Origin: Cryobacterium roopkundense
GTDB taxonomy: Bacteria; Actinomycetota; Actinomycetes; Actinomycetales; Microbacteriaceae
Reading direction: 5' to 3'
NCBI RefSeq assembly: GCF_014200405.1
Contig: NZ_JACHBQ010000001.1
Coordinates: 930,001-994,000, forward strand
DNA: 64,000 bases
A program made the position numbers and the translations under genes. Of the stretch, positions 55,521 through 64,000 are shown in pieces (positions within the stretch are counted from its first letter, which is position 1; each line of letters begins with the position of its first letter). The notes under the pieces are model-generated. The model was not told the origin of the DNA and did not search any database. It worked only from the letters and a program-made list of their open reading frames with translations.

Positions 55521-56564
55521 ATGGTTTTTTCGGTGGCAGTGGCGGGCGCAAGTGGCTATGCGGGCGGGGAATTGCTGCGGTTGTTGGCCGGGCACCCCGA
55601 ATTCTCGGTGCGAACTGTCACCGCGAACAGCAACGCCGGTCAACGTCTCGTGGATGTGCAGCCGCATTTACGGTCGCTTTCGCACCTCACGCTGAGCGAC
55701 ACGACGTCCGAGTCGCTCAGCGGCCACGACGTGGTGTTCCTCGCGCTGCCGCACGGCAAATCAGGCGTACTGACCGCGCACCTGCCCGCCGATACGCTTG
55801 TCGTGGACTGTGGTGCGGACCACCGCCTCGAGAGCGAACGGGACTGGGCCGCCTTCTACGGGGGCGATTACTACGGCGCCTGGGCGTACGGGGTTCCCGA
55901 ACTACCCACCGCGTCGGGCCGGCTGCGCGACCTGCTCGCGAGCGCCCGCCGTATTGCTGCCCCGGGCTGCAACGCGAGCACCGTTGCGCTCGCCCTCGCC
56001 CCGGGCATCCGCGCCGGGGTGATTGAGGAGGCAGACCTCGTGGCCGTGCTCGCAGTCGGTCCGTCCGGCGCCGGTAAGAGCCTCAAACTGCCCAACCTCG
56101 CCGCCGAGATCCTCGGGTCCGCCAACCCCTACGCCGTGGGCGGCACACACCGGCACATCCCCGAGATCCAGCAGAGCCTTCGCTGGGCGGGCGCGAGCCA
56201 GCCGACCATCTCCTTCACCCCGGTGATCGTGCCCATGTCGCGTGGAATCCTGTCGACCGCCACGGCACGCCTCGTTCCCGGAACGAGCGCCGCCGCGGTT
56301 CGTGCCGCCTGGGAGGAGACCTACGCCGACGAACACTTCGTGCATGTGCTGCCCGAGGGCCATTTTCCTCGCACCGCCGACGTACTCGGCGCGAACACCG
56401 CGCTCATCGGCCTCGCCGTGGATGAGGCCGCCGGCCGCGTCGTCACGATCACTGCGGTCGATAATCTTGTCAAGGGCACCGCCGGCGCTGCCATCCAATC
56501 GGCCAATATCGCCCTCGGCCTGCCTCAGGCCCTCGGGCTGACCATGAATGGAGTTGCCCCATGA
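55521..56564 (+). CDS. argC: N-acetyl-gamma-glutamyl-phosphate reductase
   Basis: A 347-residue NADP enzyme. [16 protein letters not shown] at residues 6-21 is the nucleotide motif and APGCNAST near residue 151 carries the catalytic Cys. It reduces the product of ArgB. TAAGTT (55509-55514) ends six bases before the ATG. The stop overlaps argJ by four bases. Confidence 0.97.
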   Translation: MVFSVAVAGASGYAGGELLRLLAGHPEFSVRTVTANSNAGQRLVDVQPHLRSLSHLTLSDTTSESLSGHDVVFLALPHGKSGVLTAHLPADTLVVDCGADHRLESERDWAAFYGGDYYGAWAYGVPELPTASGRLRDLLASARRIAAPGCNASTVALALAPGIRAGVIEEADLVAVLAVGPSGAGKSLKLPNLAAEILGSANPYAVGGTHRHIPEIQQSLRWAGASQPTISFTPVIVPMSRGILSTATARLVPGTSAAAVRAAWEETYADEHFVHVLPEGHFPRTADVLGANTALIGLAVDEAAGRVVTITAVDNLVKGTAGAAIQSANIALGLPQALGLTMNGVAP

Positions 56565-57733
56565 GCGTCACCGCAGCAGCAGGATTCGCAGCAGCCGGCG
56601 TTACCGCCGGACTCAAGAAGTCGGGCGGGCTCGACCTCGCCATCGTGCAGAACCTCGGACCGCTCACGAGCTGCGCCACGGTGTTCACAGCCAACCGCTG
56701 CCAGGCCAACCCGGTGATCTGGAGCCAGCAGGTGATGAAGGATGGCGTCGTCAGCGCCATCGTGCTCAACTCCGGCGGGGCCAACTGCTACACCGGCACG
56801 ATCGGTTTTCAGACGACGCACGCTACGGCCGAGGCCGTAGCGACCGGCCTTGGCATCTCCGCAGGCGACGTTCTCGTGTGCTCGACGGGCCTGATTGGCG
56901 AGCAGCTCAACCTCGATCTCGTCACGGCCGGAGTGGTCGATGCCGCCCTGGCCCTCAAAACGGATGCCGCCTCCACCCCCGACGCAGCCCTCCTGGCCGC
57001 CCGCGCCATCATGACCACCGACACCACGCCCAAGCAGTCCGTGTATGTGGCACCGGCCGGCTGGACCGTGGGCGGCATGGCCAAGGGGGCCGGAATGCTC
57101 GCGCCCGGCCTCGCCACGATGCTCGTGGTCATCACGACAGACGCTCGGCTCAGCTCGGCTCAGCTCGACGCCGCACTACGCCAGGCGACGCGTGTCACCT
57201 TCGACCGCCTCGACTCCGACGGCTGCATGTCCACCAACGACACCGTGAGCCTGCTCGCCTCCGGCGCGAGCGGGATCGAGGCCGACGAGGCCGAGTTCAC
57301 TGCTGCGCTCGTGGCACTCTGTCAGGACCTCACCCTGCAGTTGCAGGCCGACGCCGAGGGCTCGGCCCACGACGTGGCCATCGAGGTGCGCAACGCCGCC
57401 TCCGAGCCCGACGCCGTCACGGTGGCTCGCGCCGTCTCCCGCAGCGCCCTGTTCAAGACGGCGATTTACGGCAACGATCCCAACTGGGGTCGGGTGCTCG
57501 CCGCGGTCGGCACAACGGATGCCGCCTTCGACCCCTATGGCATCGACGTCGCGATCAACGGGGTGCAGGTGTGTACCGCGGGAGAGCCGGACCAGCCCCG
57601 CGAGCTGGTGGACCTCACTCCACGCGCCGTCTCGGTGGTCATCGACCTGCATGAGGGTGACGAAACCGCGACCGTGTGGACAAACGATCTCACCCACGAA
57701 TACGTCGAAGAGAACAGCGCGTACTCGAGCTGA
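56561..57733 (+). CDS. argJ: Bifunctional ornithine acetyltransferase / N-acetylglutamate synthase
   Basis: A 390-residue protein that splits itself into two chains. The autoproteolytic site lies in [17 protein letters not shown] near residue 187 (Ala-Thr in LATM). It recycles the acetyl group from N-acetylornithine. [13 protein letters not shown] is the diagnostic motif. Its ATG overlaps argC, and argB follows with a one-base overlap. Confidence 0.97.
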   Translation: MSVTAAAGFAAAGVTAGLKKSGGLDLAIVQNLGPLTSCATVFTANRCQANPVIWSQQVMKDGVVSAIVLNSGGANCYTGTIGFQTTHATAEAVATGLGISAGDVLVCSTGLIGEQLNLDLVTAGVVDAALALKTDAASTPDAALLAARAIMTTDTTPKQSVYVAPAGWTVGGMAKGAGMLAPGLATMLVVITTDARLSSAQLDAALRQATRVTFDRLDSDGCMSTNDTVSLLASGASGIEADEAEFTAALVALCQDLTLQLQADAEGSAHDVAIEVRNAASEPDAVTVARAVSRSALFKTAIYGNDPNWGRVLAAVGTTDAAFDPYGIDVAINGVQVCTAGEPDQPRELVDLTPRAVSVVIDLHEGDETATVWTNDLTHEYVEENSAYSS

Positions 57734-58635
57734 TGCCCGACACCGAACCCGAGAGCAGTCCGGCGGAGGCCGCCGTCAAGGCCGCGACCCTGATCGAGTC
57801 GCTGCCGTGGCTCAAGAAGTTCCATGACCAGATCGTGGTGGTGAAATTCGGGGGCAACGCCATGGTGAGCGAGGACCTGCAACGGGCCTTCGCCGAAGAC
57901 ATGGTCTATCTGCGTTATGCGGGCATCCGCCCGGTCGTCGTGCACGGCGGCGGCCCGCAAATTTCGGCGATGCTCGCACGCCTCGGCATCGAGAGTGAGT
58001 TCAGGGGCGGCTACCGGGTGACGACCCCCGAGGCAATGGACGTGGTGCGCATGGTGCTCACCGGCCAGATCAACCGCGACCTCGTGAGCCACATCAACCA
58101 GCACGGCCCCTTGGCCGCCGGATTGTCCGGTGAAGACGCCGGGCTGTTCCGCGGTCGCCGCCGTGGCATGGTGATCGACGGCGAACAGGTCGACCTCGGC
58201 CTCGTCGGCGACGTTGTGGGCGTCGACCCCGAGGCGGTTCACGCTCAGCTCTCCGCTGGACGAATCCCCGTGGTCTCCTCGATCGCGCCGGACTCCGACG
58301 TTCCTGGCCAGTCCCTCAACGTGAACGCCGACGCGGCGGCGGCAGCCCTGGCGATCGCGCTCGGCGCCGCCAAGCTCGTGATCCTCACCGACGTGGCGGG
58401 CCTCTACTCCGACTGGCCGAACCGCGAGTCGCTTGTTTCGATCATTGACGTGCCCACCCTGCGCGCGCTGCTGCCCGACCTTGAGTCGGGCATGATCCCC
58501 AAAATGACGGCCTGCCTTGACGCGGTCGAGGGCGGCGTGGCCAAGGCCGCGATCATCGACGGGCGGGTGCCGCACTCGATCCTGCTCGAAATTTTCACCG
58601 GCAGCGGTATCGGCACGGAGGTCGTCCCAGCATGA
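57733..58635 (+). CDS. argB: Acetylglutamate kinase
   Basis: A 300-residue kinase. [10 protein letters not shown] near residue 37 binds ATP, and [12 protein letters not shown] near residue 69 is the glutamate region. In actinobacteria it is the arginine-inhibited step; the N-terminal extension of ~25 residues with a helix is consistent with the feedback-inhibited, hexameric type. TGATG overlaps the argJ stop. Confidence 0.96.
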   Translation: MPDTEPESSPAEAAVKAATLIESLPWLKKFHDQIVVVKFGGNAMVSEDLQRAFAEDMVYLRYAGIRPVVVHGGGPQISAMLARLGIESEFRGGYRVTTPEAMDVVRMVLTGQINRDLVSHINQHGPLAAGLSGEDAGLFRGRRRGMVIDGEQVDLGLVGDVVGVDPEAVHAQLSAGRIPVVSSIAPDSDVPGQSLNVNADAAAAALAIALGAAKLVILTDVAGLYSDWPNRESLVSIIDVPTLRALLPDLESGMIPKMTACLDAVEGGVAKAAIIDGRVPHSILLEIFTGSGIGTEVVPA

Positions 58636-59831
58636 GTACGCCCAGCACCACGACAGCAACCTGGCCGGACCGTTACGCCGCCTCGATGATGGGCACGTTC
58701 GCGCCGCCCCTCGCCCTGCTCGTGCGCGGCGAGGGCTGCTACGCCTGGGACGACGAGGGCACCGAATACCTCGACTTCCTCGCCGGCATCGCCGTCAACT
58801 CCCTCGGCCACGCCCACCCCGACCTCGTCGCGACGGTCACGGAGCAGATGTCAACGCTTGCACACGTGTCCAACTACTTCGCCAGCGAGCCGCAGCTCGA
58901 CCTGGCCGAACGCCTGCAGCGGCTCGCCGGCGCCGGCGCCGAGGGCCGCGTCTACTTCTGCAACTCGGGCACCGAGGCCAACGAGGCCGCCTTCAAGCTC
59001 GCCAGACTCAACGTGGTCGGCGGGACCCGTCCCCGCATCCTCACCCTGGTCGACTCCTTTCATGGCCGCACCATGGGCGCCCTCGCGCTCACCGGGAAGC
59101 CCGCGATGCAGGCCCCGTTCGACCCGATGCCCGGGGGAGTCGAGCACATCGACAGCACCATCGAGGCGCTCGAGGCAGCGGTCGACGACACGGTTTCCGC
59201 CTTCGTGCTCGAACCGATCAAGGGCGAAGCCGGCGTGCTGCCCCTCCCCGACGGTTACCTGCGCCGCGCCCGCGAGCTCTGCACCCAACACGGCGTGCTG
59301 CTCATCCTCGACGAGATCCAGACCGGAGTCGCCCGAACCGGGGAGTGGTTCGCCTTCCAGCATGAGGGAGTGCAACCGGATGCCGTCACTCTCGCCAAGG
59401 GGCTGGGTGGCGGCCTGCCGATCGGCGCGCTCGTGACCTTCGGGGCGGCATCCGCTCTGTTCCAGCGCGGCCAGCATGGGTCGACCTTCGGCGGTAACCC
59501 GCTCGTGACCGCCGCCGCCAACACAGTGTTGGCCGTGATCGAGCGCGACGACCTCGTCGCCAACGCCGCCCGCCGCGGTGAGCAGCTGCGCGAGATCATC
59601 GCCGGACTGGGCTCGCCGCTCATCGACGGGGTGCGCGGGCGGGGCCTGCTGCTCGGCGTGGCGCTGCACGAGCCGGTCGCGCGCGAGCTCGCGGCATCCG
59701 CTCTCGCGGCAGGCCTGATCGTGAACGCGCCCAACGATTCCACCATTCGCTTGGCTCCGCCGCTCATCGTGGGCGACGCCGAGATCGCCGAATTCGGGCG
59801 ACGATTCGGGCAGGCACTGGCCACGCTCTAG
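58632..59831 (+). CDS. argD: Acetylornithine aminotransferase
   Basis: A 399-residue class III PLP enzyme. The PLP lysine is in [14 protein letters not shown] near residue 257 and the phosphate-binding [12 protein letters not shown] is near residue 112. It converts N-acetylglutamate semialdehyde to N-acetylornithine. ATGA overlap with argB. Its TAG stop is the first half of a TAGAGT -10 for argF. Confidence 0.96.
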   Translation: MSTPSTTTATWPDRYAASMMGTFAPPLALLVRGEGCYAWDDEGTEYLDFLAGIAVNSLGHAHPDLVATVTEQMSTLAHVSNYFASEPQLDLAERLQRLAGAGAEGRVYFCNSGTEANEAAFKLARLNVVGGTRPRILTLVDSFHGRTMGALALTGKPAMQAPFDPMPGGVEHIDSTIEALEAAVDDTVSAFVLEPIKGEAGVLPLPDGYLRRARELCTQHGVLLILDEIQTGVARTGEWFAFQHEGVQPDAVTLAKGLGGGLPIGALVTFGAASALFQRGQHGSTFGGNPLVTAAANTVLAVIERDDLVANAARRGEQLREIIAGLGSPLIDGVRGRGLLLGVALHEPVARELAASALAAGLIVNAPNDSTIRLAPPLIVGDAEIAEFGRRFGQALATL

Positions 59832-59867
59832 AGTTGAGAGATTCCGTACCCGATCGAAAGTGACACC

Positions 59868-60794
59868 GTGACCCGCCATTTCCTGCGCGACGACGACCTC
59901 TCCCCGGCCGAACAGGCCGAAATCCTCGATCTGGCCCTGGAACTGAAGCGAGACCGATTTGCGGTGCGACCGCTCGCCGGACCGCAGACCGTCGCCGTGA
60001 TCTTCGACAAGTCGTCAACCCGCACCCGGGTGTCCTTCGCGGTGGGAATCGCCGACCTCGGCGGCAGCCCGCTCATCATCAGCACCGCGAACAGCCAGCT
60101 CGGCGGCAAGGAAACTGCCTCCGACACGGCCCGCGTGCTCGAACGCCAGGTGGCGGCCATCGTGTGGCGCACCTATGGCCAGGCCGGGCTCGAAGAAATG
60201 GCGCACGGCACGACAGTGCCCGTGATCAACGCGCTCAGCGACGATTTCCACCCGTGCCAGCTGCTCGCCGACCTGCTCACCATCCGTGAGCACCGCGGCG
60301 ACCTCGCTGGCCAAACCCTCGCGTTTCTCGGCGACGGCGCCTGCAACATGGGCCAGTCCTACCTGCTCGCCGGAGCGACGGCGGGCATGCACGTGCGCAT
60401 CGCCTCGCCAGCCGGGTACACGCCCACGGACGCCGTTGTAGCGGATGCCACGGCTATCGCCCTGCGCACCGGCGGCTCGGTCGCGCTCTTCACCGACCCT
60501 CTCGAAGCGGTCGCCGGTGTCGACGTGGTCATCACCGACACCTGGGTGTCGATGGGCAAGGAAGAGGAGAAGGCGACGCGCCTCGGCGACCTCGGCCGCT
60601 ACCGCGTGGATGCCGACATGATGGCCCTCGCAAAACCCGGAGCACACTTCATGCACTGCCTGCCGGCCGATCGCGGCTACGAGGTGACCGCCGACGTGAT
60701 CGACGGCCCGCAGAGCATCATCTGGGACGAGGCGGAGAACCGCCTGCACGCCCAGAAGGCCCTGCTGGTCTGGCTCCTCGCCCACAACGCCTGA
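59868..60794 (+). CDS. argF: Ornithine carbamoyltransferase
   Basis: A 308-residue transferase. The carbamoyl-phosphate loop SSTRTRVSF is near residue 48, HPCQLLADL near residue 127 and the ornithine motif MHCLPA near residue 262. It makes citrulline. TAGAGT (59829-59834) could start RNA ~27 nt before the GTG. No argR follows; the gap to argG holds a large hairpin. Confidence 0.97.
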   Translation: MTRHFLRDDDLSPAEQAEILDLALELKRDRFAVRPLAGPQTVAVIFDKSSTRTRVSFAVGIADLGGSPLIISTANSQLGGKETASDTARVLERQVAAIVWRTYGQAGLEEMAHGTTVPVINALSDDFHPCQLLADLLTIREHRGDLAGQTLAFLGDGACNMGQSYLLAGATAGMHVRIASPAGYTPTDAVVADATAIALRTGGSVALFTDPLEAVAGVDVVITDTWVSMGKEEEKATRLGDLGRYRVDADMMALAKPGAHFMHCLPADRGYEVTADVIDGPQSIIWDEAENRLHAQKALLVWLLAHNA

Positions 60795-60822
60795 CCGCCC
60801 CCGCTCGCCCCCTTCTTGTACG

Positions 60823-60884
60823 GGGCCCGGGCCCGGAACCGGGGCCCAGTTTATAGACTGGGCCCGCGTTCCGGGCCCGGGCCC
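60823..60884 (+). terminator. Very stable GGGCCC hairpin between argF and argG
   Basis: An outer perfect 17-bp stem (60823-60839 with 60868-60884), a 2x2 internal loop and an inner perfect 9-bp stem GGGCCCAGT/ACTGGGCCC (60842-60850 and 60857-60865) around loop TTATAG: 26 bp in all. It is built from repeated GGGCCC. It is 29 nt after argF and 22 nt before the argG -10, has no T-tract, and may insulate argG from the upstream arg operon. Confidence 0.75.
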
Positions 60885-60905
60885 GGAGCGCACGTGGGGG
60901 GCACG

Positions 60906-60940
60906 TAAACTTGCAAATGATCAACGATTTAGGGAGAACC
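60906..60940 (+). promoter_or_regulatory. argG promoter -10 and short leader
   Basis: TAAACT (60906-60911) is the standard -10 of this window and here gives a leader of about 23 nt with AGGGAGAACC before the ATG. It implies that argGH are transcribed separately from argCJBDF. Confidence 0.65.
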
Positions 60941-63587
<2,647 letters not shown>

Positions 63588-63599
63588 CCCTGTCCGGAT

Positions 63600-63692
63600 G
63601 CATAACTCCGGAAAATTCTCGGCGCCCGAGCGAGGTGCACCCGTGATTCCGGGGGTCCGGATCGGGCGCGGGAGAATTTGCAGGAGTTATGC
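63600..63692. repeat. 93-bp imperfect palindromic element after argH
   Basis: Three matched block pairs nest around a GC-rich centre: GCATAACTCC (63600-63609) with GGAGTTATGC (63683-63692); AAATTCTC (63613-63620) with GAGAATTT (63672-63679); GCGCCCGA (63622-63629) with TCGGGCGC (63662-63669). AT-rich arms contrast with the surrounding sequence. It lies between convergent genes and may be a REP/MITE-type element or terminator. Confidence 0.85.
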
Positions 63693-63746
63693 TCACGTGG
63701 CGCGCTCACGTGGCGCGCTTCCGTCGGGTTGGGAGGGGCGCCGCGG

Positions 63747-64000
63747 TCAGGTCGTCGGCGCTGCGGTGGCCAGGACTGCGCGTTTTTCGTCGTCAAGGTG
63801 CGGAAGGCGACTGAGCACGCGGTGCAGATACGCAATGTACGGCACGAGTACGACGACCATCAGGGCCACGAGGACGGTGTCCCACAGCGGATCGTGGTTA
63901 GTGAGGCTTCCGCTGACGTTGAAGAGAATGTGAAAGAGAACACCGGGCAGGATGCTGCGGGTGATGGCGACGCAGTAGCCCAGCGTGACGCCTATCGCGA
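63747..64000 (-). CDS. CPBP-like intramembrane protein, 5' part outside the window
   Basis: The visible C-terminal 83 residues start AIGVTLGYCVAITRSILPGVLFH and continue to HILFNVSGSL, with a His and Asn spacing seen in the third motif of CPBP (CAAX/Rce1-type) glutamic proteases; a second helix and a charged tail follow. The stop is TGA at 63747-63749. The N-terminal catalytic motifs lie beyond the window, so the assignment is tentative. Confidence 0.5.
   Translation of the reverse strand, partial: AIGVTLGYCVAITRSILPGVLFHILFNVSGSLTNHDPLWDTVLVALMVVVLVPYIAYLHRVLSRLPHLDDEKRAVLATAAPTT

Overview
The window is 64 kb of high-GC actinobacterial chromosome. Gene order (dapB-thyX-dapA-rnj-ftsK-pgsA-cinA-clgR-recA-recX-miaB-miaA-dapF-hflX), the ThyX thymidylate synthase, a ClgR regulator, a DUF3046 gene before recA and a PriA-type HisA all point to Actinomycetes. 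Protein style and the lexA/LysM/hisCBHA neighbourhood fit the family Microbacteriaceae, possibly a Cryobacterium-like genus; the genus is a guess. There are no tRNA or rRNA genes, no CRISPR array, no phage and no intact insertion sequence. It is mostly housekeeping DNA with a few accessory or decaying patches.

Layout: 1-8.2 kb holds lysine and thymidylate genes (dapB, thyX, dapA), RNase J, and a small reverse-strand block (TIGR01777 epimerase, OsmC, DUF4395, thioredoxin). 8.3-11.3 kb is a MacAB-like adaptor/ATPase/permease operon. 11.3-12.4 kb is a decayed LssY-C type membrane protein gene. 12.5-23.0 kb is the conserved ftsK-pgsA-cinA-clgR-DUF3046-recA-recX-miaB-miaA-dapF run. 23.05-26.5 kb is an accessory island between dapF and the methyltransferase/hflX pair: two 58-bp repeats, a palindromic operator, an RHH (HicB/Arc-like) regulator, a DUF4097 protein and a DrrAB-like ABC exporter. 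28.7-32.3 kb is a structured leader followed by metF-metE. 32.3-35.3 kb carries a processive glycosyltransferase, lexA and a divergent LysM gene with SOS-type sites between them. 35.3-39.3 kb is hisC-hisB-hisH-priA-sseB; 39.3-44.7 kb is Lhr helicase plus a Nei-type glycosylase; 45.3-46.9 kb is infC-rpmI-rplT; 47.9-51.2 kb is a glutamate-type uptake operon; 51.3-54.9 kb is pheST; 55.5-63.6 kb is argCJBDF-argGH with no argR between argF and argG. The last bases are the 3' end of a CPBP-like membrane protein gene.

The strongest genome-wide signal is transcriptional. At least eighteen starts have a TANNNT-like -10 hexamer ending only 6-8 nt before the ATG or GTG, so the transcript would begin at or next to the start codon (leaderless mRNA). 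In three places the stop codon of the upstream gene is the first half of the next gene's -10. Genes with real leaders are the exception and look regulated: metF, infC (with an ATC start codon), recA, clgR, and argG behind a very large GGGCCC hairpin.
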